64,000 nt of DNA from Superficieibacter sp. 1612_C1 (GTDB lineage: Bacteria; Pseudomonadota; Gammaproteobacteria; Enterobacterales; Enterobacteriaceae), in contig NZ_JADGMI010000004.1 of the NCBI RefSeq assembly GCF_015234305.1, positions 434,001 through 498,000 on the forward strand, read 5' to 3'. Position numbers and translations under genes: made by a program. The notes under the pieces are model-generated. The model worked only from the letters and a program-made list of their open reading frames with translations, did not search any database and had not been told where the DNA came from. Position 1 is the first letter of the stretch, and each line of letters starts with the position of its first letter. This document shows, one piece after another, positions 56,815-64,000 of the stretch.

Positions 56815-56913
56815 CTACGGCGCATTGCCGACGACCACCACCACACGCACGACGACAGCCGCAGCGGGTAGCGCGGTTGTTAGTAGAGTCGTGTTCAGCA
56901 TGGAAGGGTTCAT
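56815..56913 (-). CDS. ivbL: ilvB operon leader peptide IvbL
   Basis: A 32-residue leader: starts MNPSMLNTTLLTTALPAAA and ends VVVVVGNAP. The run of valines with leucines upstream is the sensor of charged Val and Leu tRNA. E. coli IvbL is also 32 residues with the same MLN and VVVRVVVVVGNAP core; the N-terminal part differs. Scarce Val/Leu stalls the ribosome here and prevents the attenuator at 56759 from forming. Confidence 0.95.
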   Translation of the reverse strand: MNPSMLNTTLLTTALPAAAVVVRVVVVVGNAP

Positions 56914-57042
56914 TAGGGACCTGATTGCTTATGGTTTACGTGGTTTCATACAAGCACAGGAATTCGCCTGAAACAACCGCTTTTTGCGCGTCGCGGCGAA
57001 ATTGGGTTGTCGATCACATTTCCGTTACAAAGTCGTTAAAAC

Positions 57043-57117
57043 AAAAAACCCCGCCGGAGCGAGGTTTTTTCAGGGTTCTGCGGGTGGTAACCGCAGAGCA
57101 CACTGTGTTACGTCAAC
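57043..57117 (-). ncRNA. istR: IstR-1 antisense RNA
   Basis: Read leftward from 57117: GTTGACGTAACACAGTGTGC, the start of E. coli IstR-1, through GCGGTTACCA to a terminator hairpin AACCTCGCTCCGGCGGGGTT with T run ending about 57043, giving 75 bases as in E. coli. It base-pairs with the tisB mRNA leader (17-base match at 57343-57359) to block ribosome standby and trigger RNase III cleavage. The longer IstR-2 would start near the LexA box. Confidence 0.88.
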
Positions 57118-57212
57118 GCGAGAAGTATACGCGATCTCGCAAGAACGCGCAATTTTCCGTTGCTATTTTGACCCGTTGAGTATGGATCAGGGACCTTTTT
57201 TTGTCCATAAAA

Positions 57213-57232
57213 TACTGTTCATAAATACAGTA
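57213..57232. promoter_or_regulatory. LexA box of istR-2/tisB
   Basis: TACTGTTCATAAATACAGTA matches the LexA consensus TACTGTATATATATACAGTA closely, with CTGT-N8-ACAG intact. It lies between istR and tisB, so SOS induction would switch on tisB. A -10-like TATACT follows at 57238. Confidence 0.92.
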
Positions 57233-57342
57233 TTTATCTATACTGGTTATGTTCGCAGTGTGACATTCGGGGTCCGCTCTATTATGGCGCGATAGAAGTC
57301 CTGGCTGAAACGGGTGGTGCCGTCAGTGCCTTAATCCCGAGA

Positions 57343-57359
57343 GAGCACACTGTGTTACG
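57343..57359 (+). promoter_or_regulatory. IstR pairing site in the tisB leader
   Basis: GAGCACACTGTGTTACG is identical to 57096-57112, the + strand of the istR gene, so the IstR RNA is fully complementary here. It is about 75 bases upstream of the tisB start, in the standby region. Confidence 0.85.
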
Positions 57360-57434
57360 CCAACAATACGGCTGGCAACAGGCGGCGGAAAGGTACGTCA
57401 GTCGGTCGTGCTCCTTTACCCAAAGGAGAAGCGT

Positions 57435-57524
57435 ATGGGCGAAATGGATATGGTCATTCTTATCCTGAAACTCATTGTTGCCTTGTTGCAACTGCTTGAT
57501 GCTGTCCTGAAATACCTGCGGTAA
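57435..57524 (+). CDS. tisB: SOS-induced membrane toxin TisB
   Basis: A 29-residue hydrophobic peptide beginning MGEMDMVILILKLIVALLQL and ending LDAVLKYLR; E. coli TisB (29 residues) shares the ILILKLIVA-LQLLDAVLKYL core. It inserts in the inner membrane, dissipates proton motive force and promotes persistence after DNA damage. AAAGGAGAAGCGT precedes the ATG. Regulated by LexA (57213) and IstR (57043). Confidence 0.93.
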   Translation: MGEMDMVILILKLIVALLQLLDAVLKYLR

Positions 57525-57543
57525 ATCAGGTTCAAGCCGCACC

Positions 57544-57571
57544 AGAGAGGGGCGGGAAACCGCCCCTCTCT
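57544..57571 (+). terminator. tisB terminator
   Basis: AGAGAGGGGCGG and CCGCCCCTCTCT form perfect 12-base arms around GAAA. A very stable stem just after tisB. Confidence 0.8.
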
Positions 57572-57643
57572 CACAAATTTGCGCTGGTTTCATTCGTCGT
57601 TATTATGTTACGTTTTTGTGACAACCAATCACCATTGCATACC

Positions 57644-58477
57644 ATGACCCTCACCGTTTTCTGTGTCCTGCTTTTCGCCGCGCTGCTGCATGCGAGCTGG
57701 AATGCCATCGTTAAAGCAGGTAGCGACAAACTCTACTCCGCAATTAGCGTAAGCGGTTCTGCGGCGCTTATCGCGCTGATCATGCTGCCCTTTTCAGCTC
57801 AACCCACGCTGGCGAGCGTGCCGTATCTGATGGCTTCCTGCGCGCTACAGGTGGTGTATACGGTACTGGTGGCGAAGACCTATCAAATCTCGGACATGAG
57901 CCAGACCTACCCATTGATGCGCGGCACGGCTCCGCTGCTGGTCGCGCTGATAAGCGTGACGCTACTCGGCGAACATCTTTCCCAACTGGCGTGGACAGGC
58001 ATCGGCGTTATCTGTGTTGCCATTCTCGCGATGGCCTTTAACGGCCATTTTCGCCTGCAAAAAGGGGTCTGGCTTGCCCTGCTTAATGCGTGTTTTATTG
58101 CCGGCTATACGCTGGTTGACGGCAACGGCGTGCGCGTTTCCGGTACCGCGCTCGGCTATACCCTATGGACCTTTTTTATGAACGGAGCCTGCCTGTTGAG
58201 CTGGGCGATGCTGGCCCGTCGTCATGAGGCCACGCGCTATCTGGTGCGCCACTGGAAGAAAGGTATCCCCGGCGGCATTGGCACGATGGGATCTTACGGT
58301 CTGGCGCTGTGGGCGATGACCCAGGCACCGCTGGCCGTGGTTGCCGCGCTGCGTGAAACGTCGATTCTGTTTGGTGCGCTGATCGCTGCGATTTTTTTGA
58401 AGGAGCGGGTGACGCCGCTGCGCGTGCTGGCCGCCTGCGGAATTGCGGCCGGGGCGATACTGCTGCGGCTGGCGTGA
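57644..58477 (+). CDS. EamA/DMT-family transporter
   Basis: A 277-residue, ten-span DMT protein with two EamA repeats (FAALLHASWNAIVKA; MSQTYPLMRGTAPLLVALISVTLLGEH in pieces; ALRETSILFGALIAAIFLKERVTPLRVLAACGIAAGAILL in pieces). ATG 57644 puts the first span at residue 2, typical of the family; an in-frame ATG at 57605 is possible and neither has a good ribosome-binding site. It occupies the place of emrD in E. coli. Substrate unknown. Confidence 0.82.
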   Translation: MTLTVFCVLLFAALLHASWNAIVKAGSDKLYSAISVSGSAALIALIMLPFSAQPTLASVPYLMASCALQVVYTVLVAKTYQISDMSQTYPLMRGTAPLLVALISVTLLGEHLSQLAWTGIGVICVAILAMAFNGHFRLQKGVWLALLNACFIAGYTLVDGNGVRVSGTALGYTLWTFFMNGACLLSWAMLARRHEATRYLVRHWKKGIPGGIGTMGSYGLALWAMTQAPLAVVAALRETSILFGALIAAIFLKERVTPLRVLAACGIAAGAILLRLA

Positions 58478-58488
58478 AGGGAAATCAA

Positions 58489-58998
58489 TCAGCGCAGCAG
58501 CGCCATCAACTCCATCGGCGAACGATGCTGCTTTAGCAAATCCCGCATCACCCGCATATACGGGGCGCTATAGGCGAAAAACTGGCGGTAGCCGCTACAT
58601 AAAACGCCCTCGCTCGCTATCCGGCACCCCAGACAGAAACGTAACTGCGTACAGTTACGGCATGTCGCGGATAACGTTTCCTGCACCGCATCGTCATGCT
58701 GGCGCTCCCGCCAGACGTTAAGCGTATCCTCAAACAGCGGTATCGATACGCACCCGATATCCTCTCTCACCCAGATATCGAAGATCGCGCTTAAGAAATT
58801 CCCCCACGCCTCTCCCGTTACCGATTCTGCGCTGAGTTGCCCGTTTGCAGCCTGTTCCACCAGCGGATAAAAGTGAATGCGCGACAGGCGGCGTTCACGC
58901 AGATAGCGGTAGACCCGCTGCGGCTGTTGGCTAATGATGAGGTTAACCCGCATCTCTTCAGGCAGGCGGAGGTAAGGCTCAAAAACAGCATCGTCCAT
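58489..58998 (-). CDS. yidF: YidF, partial anaerobic sulfatase-maturase-like protein
   Basis: A 169-residue protein; E. coli YidF has 165. It resembles only the C-terminal SPASM half of radical-SAM sulfatase maturases such as YdeM and AslB: YPLVEQ..LSAESVTGEAWGNFL and the cysteine cluster TCRNCTQLRFCLGCR plus CSGY. The N-terminal radical-SAM CxxxCxxC domain is missing, so it cannot itself generate formylglycine. It sits near the sulfatase yidJ, suggesting a helper or relic of a maturase. Confidence 0.85.
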   Translation of the reverse strand: MDDAVFEPYLRLPEEMRVNLIISQQPQRVYRYLRERRLSRIHFYPLVEQAANGQLSAESVTGEAWGNFLSAIFDIWVREDIGCVSIPLFEDTLNVWRERQHDDAVQETLSATCRNCTQLRFCLGCRIASEGVLCSGYRQFFAYSAPYMRVMRDLLKQHRSPMELMALLR

Positions 58999-59012
58999 GA
59001 CGTGACATCCTG

Positions 59013-59375
59013 TTACAGGTATTCCTGAATCAATAAGATGAGCTGACGTATATGAGTAATAGCAAACAACAATGCGAGCGACAGGACCGCGAGGGAGATC
59101 AAAAATTTATCACGTACCACGCGCGGCTGCGCGAAATCGCCGTGTTCAACGTCCATCAGGCTGCGGCTGCGGGTATAGTGCCAGATCAGCGCGGCGACCA
59201 CGATCAGCACGGCAATCGAAACCCAGAATAGCGCCCCGGCTTCGTGCCAGTGATGCTTTACCGCCAGCGCCATCAGCGCGCTGTAGCCCAATAAGGTACG
59301 AAACCAGGCCAGAGAGGTGCGTTCTGGTTGCAGGCCGGGATCTGATTCGCGACGGGCTTTGCGGTTATCCGCCAT
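59013..59375 (-). CDS. yidG: DUF202 inner-membrane protein YidG
   Basis: A 120-residue protein with three spans (SLAWFRTLLGYSALMALAV, WVSIAVLIVVAALIW, FLISLAVLSLALLFAI). E. coli YidG is 120 residues. Function unknown. Its start overlaps the yidH end by 11 bases, so the two are translationally coupled; DUF202 proteins are often found in pairs. Confidence 0.93.
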   Translation of the reverse strand: MADNRKARRESDPGLQPERTSLAWFRTLLGYSALMALAVKHHWHEAGALFWVSIAVLIVVAALIWHYTRSRSLMDVEHGDFAQPRVVRDKFLISLAVLSLALLFAITHIRQLILLIQEYL

Positions 59376-59712
59376 ACAGCACCAGCGCCATTACAATGAC
59401 CACCACAAGCAGCAAAATGATGCTGATGACCAGTAAGGTGCGGGTATAGGGTAAATCCTCTTTTAGCCGCATCGCCTTCTCATTACGCAGCCAGCGCAGA
59501 TAGCCATAAATCGACAGTCCCCCCGCGAACAGGCAAAGCAACAGGGCCAGCAGCTCGCGGATGGCGGGCGTGGCGAAATCCGGCGCAAGCTGATCCAGCC
59601 CGACACCCGCCGCCAGAAAGCCCAGCGCGGTGCGGATCCACGCCAGAAAAGTACGTTCGTTTGCCAGCGAGAAGCGGTAATCCGGCGCTTCTCCGAGGCG
59701 GGAAATTTTCAT
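59365..59712 (-). CDS. yidH: DUF202 inner-membrane protein YidH
   Basis: A 115-residue partner of YidG, three spans, with the DUF202 pattern FSLANERTFLAWIRTALGF (about 15). ATG 59712 gives the E. coli length; the GTG one codon upstream is closer to AAGGA and may be the real start. Function unknown. Confidence 0.92.
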   Translation of the reverse strand: MKISRLGEAPDYRFSLANERTFLAWIRTALGFLAAGVGLDQLAPDFATPAIRELLALLLCLFAGGLSIYGYLRWLRNEKAMRLKEDLPYTRTLLVISIILLLVVVIVMALVLYGG

Positions 59713-59842
59713 CACTACTTCATCCTTTTGATTCTATTCTGTGCAGACAGGATAAACGTAATAAGGGCGCAAGAGAATGTTCCACGCGTCACGGGAATTT
59801 TTCTTTTTAACGCATAATCACAGGGTATTTCATATTATTGTA

Positions 59843-59868
59843 GCCGGGTAAGCGCAGCGCTACCCGGC
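59843..59868. repeat. REP-like element
   Basis: GCCGGGTAAGCG..CGCTACCCGGC dyad between yidH and yidJ, same core as the REP units elsewhere in the window. Confidence 0.75.
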
Positions 59869-59934
59869 AGTTGAACAGCTACACGTTTTAAAAGAGGTTT
59901 GTCATCAACCTCTCTTTTAAAGGAAGCATCGCGG

Positions 59935-61428
59935 TTAAAACTTCTGCTTCTTCTCTTCCACTTTGACACCCTGCGTCGGCAGGCCGGTGTCGTAATCGCG
60001 CACCACCGGCGAATAGCCGTCTTCGGGACGCGGGCGGAAAGCCCCCATCCAGCGCGGCTGGGCGTCCTTGCGCCACGGACGCAGGCTCCATTGATAGGTG
60101 CGGAACGGATCGCGGATCTTATCCATATAATCCAGCAGCGCATCGTGCATCTGGTTGCGCACATCGGCGAGTGACGGTTCATCGATAAGGTTGCGTAGCT
60201 CGTCAGGGTCGTTGTGCCGATCGTACAGTTCATCGCTGGTAAACAGGTTGAGCACCAGTTTATAGCGATCGGTCACCCAGCAGCGTACCGGAATAAAACC
60301 GCCGAAGCTGTCGTGCTCAATCTCATAACGGTTGAACTCCACCATCACGCCGCGCGTTTCAGGCGCGTTAAGGATATTCTCACCCGGCAGAATCGCTGGC
60401 TTCTCGATGCCTGCCAGCGCCATCATCGTCGGCAGCAGATCGATATGGCTGACCGGGGTGTCCACCTGCGTCGGCTCGCCGTGCGGCGGACGCATAATTA
60501 GCGGAATGCGGGTGATATCGTCATACATCGCCGCGCCTTTACTGATGAGCTTGTGCGCGCCCATCATTTCGCCGTGATCGGAGGTATAAATGACCCAGGT
60601 ATTGTCACGCTGCTCCGGCGTCAGGGCGTCGATTACCCGGCCAATCTGATCGTCGACAAAATCGTTGCAGGCAAAATACATCGGATGATGGTAGCGCCCG
60701 TCCGCTCCCACCGGCGAGGGCATCGCCTGCGCCCACAGGCGGTGGTGCTCAGGTTTGTTATGCAAATCGTCGTGCGCTTTTTCCCCGAGGTCGTAATAAA
60801 AGTCCTCGTACTTTTCCAGATACTCCACCGGGCAGGTGAAGGGGTGATGCGGCTCATCATAGGAGACTACCATCAGGAAGGGTTCATCATTGCGCGCAGG
60901 CTGTTGCAGAAAATCCACGGCACGATTGCTGATACGATGCGCCCAGGTGAATGTCTCATCGATATGATTAGCGTTTAAATCTTCAACGCTGTTCAATCCG
61001 TTGCGCCACAGGCCAATCTCCTCCTCGGTCAGATCCGCCAGGTAATTAGCCCCATCATACCAGTAATCCGCATCCCATTCCGGCGGGCAAACGCCGGTGC
61101 CGAAATAGTCGTGACCGTCCAGGTGCCATTTACCGATATAGCAGGTGTGGTAGCCCGCATCTTTAAAATAGCGCCCCATCGTCGAGATGTTTTTGCCGGG
61201 CGCAACGTTATTGGTCCACGGTCCTGACTGATTAGAATAGATGCCGGTAAACAGGCCCGCGCGGGCAGGCGTGCAAACCGGGGCGCAGGTATAAGCGGAA
61301 TTAAAGCGAATACCCTCCCCCGCCAGCCGATCGATATGGTGAGTGTTGAGCGGCTTGCCGCTGTAGCAGCCCACCATATTGGTGGCCTGCGTGTCGGTCA
61401 TGATGAACAAAAAATTGGGGCGACTCAT
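59935..61428 (-). CDS. yidJ: Type I sulfatase YidJ
   Basis: A 497-residue sulfatase, the E. coli length. CAPVCTPARAGL carries the CxPxR motif whose Cys becomes formylglycine; metal ligands are in FIMTDTQATNMVG (about 8) and YTSDHGEMMGAHKL (about 294). No signal peptide, so cytoplasmic. Its start overlaps the yidK stop by four bases (ATGA), so uptake and desulfation are coupled. The natural substrate is unknown. Maturation would need an anSME elsewhere, since YidF is incomplete. Confidence 0.95.
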   Translation of the reverse strand: MSRPNFLFIMTDTQATNMVGCYSGKPLNTHHIDRLAGEGIRFNSAYTCAPVCTPARAGLFTGIYSNQSGPWTNNVAPGKNISTMGRYFKDAGYHTCYIGKWHLDGHDYFGTGVCPPEWDADYWYDGANYLADLTEEEIGLWRNGLNSVEDLNANHIDETFTWAHRISNRAVDFLQQPARNDEPFLMVVSYDEPHHPFTCPVEYLEKYEDFYYDLGEKAHDDLHNKPEHHRLWAQAMPSPVGADGRYHHPMYFACNDFVDDQIGRVIDALTPEQRDNTWVIYTSDHGEMMGAHKLISKGAAMYDDITRIPLIMRPPHGEPTQVDTPVSHIDLLPTMMALAGIEKPAILPGENILNAPETRGVMVEFNRYEIEHDSFGGFIPVRCWVTDRYKLVLNLFTSDELYDRHNDPDELRNLIDEPSLADVRNQMHDALLDYMDKIRDPFRTYQWSLRPWRKDAQPRWMGAFRPRPEDGYSPVVRDYDTGLPTQGVKVEEKKQKF

Positions 61429-63140
61429 GGTTTATCCTTAGCATCGGTAGCGTAAATGGCGGGCGCGCTATGGCGCTCACGCCAGGCGCTATAAATGAGG
61501 TAAATCACTACGGCGGCAACGATGGAGTAGCTGAGGATCGTCAACCACCGCGAGGCGTAGCCGCCAAACTGCGCCAGCGCGGAATAGACGCCAATCATCG
61601 CGAAAAGCACACCCACAGAGGCGATCTTCACGTTCTTCCACGGTTGCATATCCACGGCAAACGCATCGTGGAATTTAAACGGCGTGGCGCGCGGTTTGAT
61701 TGCGCCGATAATCAGCATTAGCACCACGTTGATACAGAAGGTGCAGGCCAGCACATAGAGAAAATGAAAATCGAACTTCACCAGATAGTTGATGGTGATA
61801 TAGCTGACGATGCCGAAAAACATCGCAGCTTTGGCAGCTATTGCCGGGATGCGCGGGAAGAAAAAGCCCATGATAACAATCGTTACCAACGGCACGTTGT
61901 AGATGCCGTTAAGCTGTTTCATCCACGAATACAGCCCCTGCGGCGCGTTGGCAATCCACGGCGCAACCAGCACTGAAATAATTGCCACAATAAAACCAAA
62001 GCGGCGACCCACGCTGACCAACTGTTCTGAGGAGGCGTTCTCGTTGATAATGCGGCGATAGATCCCGAGACTAAACAGCGTTGAAGCACTGTTTAGAAAA
62101 CCGCAGAACGCGCTGATAATTGCGCCAAATAACACGGCGCTAAAGAAACCGATCAGCGGCAGCGGCATCACTTTGTTGACCAGCGCCGGATAAGCCATAT
62201 CGGCTTTTGGCAGATCCTGGAACAGGTGGAAAGCAATGACCCCCGGCAGGACCAGAATCAGCGGATCGAGCATTTTCAGTACGGCGGTCAGCAGCGCGCC
62301 TTTTTGCCCTTCGGAGAGACTTTTCGAGGCCAGCGTGCGCTGAACAATGCCCTGGTTGGTGCACCAGTAAAAGGTGTTGACCAGGATCAGCCCGGTCAGC
62401 GCTGCACCAATCGGCACCGGATCGTGACTGCCACCAATGGAGTTGAGCATCTGGCTGTGATCGCTGGTCAGCCGCGCGAAACCGCGGGAAAGACTGCCGC
62501 CGCCCATCGCCAGCAGGCCGAAAAACGGCACCATCAGTCCGCCAATCACCAGACCGATGCCGTTAATGACATCGGCAATGGCGATAGCGCGCATACCACC
62601 GATCACCGCATACAGAATGCCGCAGATGCCGAGCACAATCACCATCGCCCAGATAGCGCTGTTCTGTGAAATGCCGAAGGCTTCACCTACGTGAAACATG
62701 CTGTTAAACGCCAGCGCCCCGGAGTAGAGGATGATCGGCAAAAAACAGATCCCGGTGGCGATCAAAAAGCAGCAGTCGATGATAATGCGGGTGGTTTTAT
62801 CGTAACGCTCTTCGATAAAGTCGGGGATAGTGGCAATGCCGCGCTGCAAGTAGCGGGGAAGAAAAATGAGCGCCAGAAAAATGAGCGGAATGGCGGAGAT
62901 GACTTCCCAGGCCATCACTGACATACCGCTACGGTACGCCTGTCCGGTCAGACCCACTAATTGTTCCGTGGAAAGGTTGGTCAGCATCAGGGAGGCGGCA
63001 ATGACCGGCGCTTTAAGCGAGCGTCCTGCCAGAAAGTATCCCTGCTGCGAATCGGTGTCAGCTTTACGCAGCTTCCACCAAGTAATCACCGCTACCAGTA
63101 GAGTAAACGCGATAAAGCTCACAATTTGCTGAATGTTCAT
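61425..63140 (-). CDS. yidK: Sodium/solute symporter YidK (SSS family)
   Basis: A 571-residue, about 14-span SSS transporter, E. coli length when started at ATG 63140 (MNIQQIVSFIAF) after AAGGGCAATAAG; the longer frame to 63272 is rejected. Segments FLAGRSLKAPVIAASLMLTNLSTEQLVGL in pieces and FYWCTNQGIVQRTLASKS (about 275) match SGLT-like sugar transporters. It likely imports the sulfated sugar processed by YidJ. Confidence 0.95.
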   Translation of the reverse strand: MNIQQIVSFIAFTLLVAVITWWKLRKADTDSQQGYFLAGRSLKAPVIAASLMLTNLSTEQLVGLTGQAYRSGMSVMAWEVISAIPLIFLALIFLPRYLQRGIATIPDFIEERYDKTTRIIIDCCFLIATGICFLPIILYSGALAFNSMFHVGEAFGISQNSAIWAMVIVLGICGILYAVIGGMRAIAIADVINGIGLVIGGLMVPFFGLLAMGGGSLSRGFARLTSDHSQMLNSIGGSHDPVPIGAALTGLILVNTFYWCTNQGIVQRTLASKSLSEGQKGALLTAVLKMLDPLILVLPGVIAFHLFQDLPKADMAYPALVNKVMPLPLIGFFSAVLFGAIISAFCGFLNSASTLFSLGIYRRIINENASSEQLVSVGRRFGFIVAIISVLVAPWIANAPQGLYSWMKQLNGIYNVPLVTIVIMGFFFPRIPAIAAKAAMFFGIVSYITINYLVKFDFHFLYVLACTFCINVVLMLIIGAIKPRATPFKFHDAFAVDMQPWKNVKIASVGVLFAMIGVYSALAQFGGYASRWLTILSYSIVAAVVIYLIYSAWRERHSAPAIYATDAKDKP

Positions 63141-63310
63141 CTTATTGCCCTTATTTATGATTATGTCCGGCATGATGTACAGAGGAATAAAGTTCATGCC
63201 GGATCCAGGCTGTTCGATTTCTAAAAATACAAGCTGGGTTCCCTGAAACGAACGTTTTCTGCTAAATTTCACTTCAGGTTGTGGGCATAATTCGCTGACG
63301 GGAAATTAAA

Positions 63311-64000
63311 ATGAATGGAAAAATTCAATTTTCGCATGTAAAAAACGAAACTACGTACAATATTCCGTTAGTTCTTGAAGAAAATGTGATCTCAAGCGGA
63401 ATTTCGCTCATCTCGCTATGGCACACCCTTGCCGATGAGAGCTACCGTGTCATATGGCCTCGCGACAAGAAAAAGCCATTAATCGCGAATTCATGGGTAG
63501 CTGTTTACACCCTTCAGGGCTGCGGGAAAATCATTCTTACCGACAATTCCGAAATTATCCTTAATGGCAATTGCGTTATATTCTTAAAGCCAATGGATAT
63601 AAAATCCTATCATTGCGATGGTTTAATTTGGGAACAATACTGGATGGAATTTGTCCCTACCAGCGTTATGGAGATCCCTTTATTACAGCAGGCTATTATT
63701 TATAACGGCGATGTATTTAAGAATGAACTTAATGAAGTTGCCAGACTGATTGCCAGCCGCAATCCGTTAAAAAATAATCTGGCCGTTGCCTTTCTTACCA
63801 AGATTATCTACCAGTGGATTTGCCTGATTTTTGAAAACGGCACCAAAGACCGTCAGCTTATCCAGATAGAAAAGCTGATTAGCCTGCTGCATTCTGATCT
63901 GCAAAAACAGTGGAGCGTGGCGGAGATGGCCCAGTGGATGCAGTGCAGCGAGCAGTATTTGCGCCGCCTCTTCTTGCGCTATACCGGGAAAACGCCCAAG
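63311..64000 (+). CDS. yidL: AraC-family regulator YidL (cut by window edge)
   Basis: The first 230 codons of an AraC regulator, open to the end of the window. It begins MNGKIQFSHVKNET and matches E. coli YidL: SSGISLISLWHT, VIWPRDKKKPLIANSWVAVY, IFLKPMDIKSYHCDGLIWEQYWMEF in pieces, then the first HTH (WSVAEMAQWMQCSEQYLRRL). It is divergent from yidK and is the likely activator of yidKJ. The second HTH lies beyond the window. Confidence 0.93.
   Translation, partial: MNGKIQFSHVKNETTYNIPLVLEENVISSGISLISLWHTLADESYRVIWPRDKKKPLIANSWVAVYTLQGCGKIILTDNSEIILNGNCVIFLKPMDIKSYHCDGLIWEQYWMEFVPTSVMEIPLLQQAIIYNGDVFKNELNEVARLIASRNPLKNNLAVAFLTKIIYQWICLIFENGTKDRQLIQIEKLISLLHSDLQKQWSVAEMAQWMQCSEQYLRRLFLRYTGKTPK

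Overview
The window reads as the chromosome of a Citrobacter-like member of the Enterobacteriaceae. The backbone genes (gltS, xanP, yicH, yicI, yicJ, selC, yicL, nlpA, nepI, yicN, ilvN, ilvB, ivbL, istR/tisB, yidF, yidG, yidH, yidJ, yidK, yidL) have close E. coli/Salmonella counterparts and mostly keep the E. coli order. The genes between them differ strongly from K-12. The species is an inference from remembered family sequences; no search was run.

Layout. 1-358 is the 3' end of glpK, sitting unexpectedly beside gltS where E. coli has recG. 446-5165 holds gltS, xanP and yicH. 5206-11248 is a seven-gene leftward sugar operon: PRD regulator, PTS EIIA, EIIB, EIIC, two class II aldolases and a D-lyxose isomerase-like protein. 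11586-15298 is yicJ-yicI (xyloside uptake and alpha-xylosidase). selC (tRNA-Sec) is at 15573-15667. From there to about 24100 is an island: an AT-rich part with two small HEPN-motif proteins, an unknown protein and a 769-residue SIR2 plus P-loop NTPase that looks like an anti-phage defence protein, followed by a rhuM gene flanked by two near-identical RHH/SymE-like modules. No integrase is visible.

24178-40629 is an accessory stretch replacing E. coli setC: alpha/beta hydrolase with MerR, AraC with SDR, a TonB-dependent receptor behind Fur/CRP-like sites, a diguanylate cyclase convergent with a BLUF-EAL light-sensing phosphodiesterase, a Phd/ParE toxin-antitoxin pair, a YahK-like dehydrogenase, LysR with cupin, a metallo-beta-lactamase-fold protein with a GATase-AraC regulator, an NhaA antiporter and a family II pyrophosphatase. 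40695-44736 returns to backbone (nlpA, yicL, nepI, yicN). 45019-48831 is a sugar-acid cluster (aldolase, UxaA-like dehydratase, MFS transporter). 49027-53423 is the deoxyribose locus deoX-deoP-deoK/deoQ as in Salmonella. 53427-54461 is an AT-rich GT52-like glycosyltransferase. 54729-56913 is ilvBN with its leader and attenuator. 57043-57571 is the SOS-controlled istR/tisB toxin system, too small for ordinary gene finding. 57644-64000 carries a DMT transporter in place of emrD, then the yidFGH, yidJK and yidL sulfatase locus.

How genes work together. Carbon acquisition dominates: PTS plus isomerase and aldolases, xylosides, a sugar acid, deoxyribose and a sulfated substrate, several with a local regulator. 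The most interesting region is the selC island, where a probable NAD-linked abortive-infection NTPase shares space with two HEPN-motif proteins and a duplicated SymE-like toxin module.
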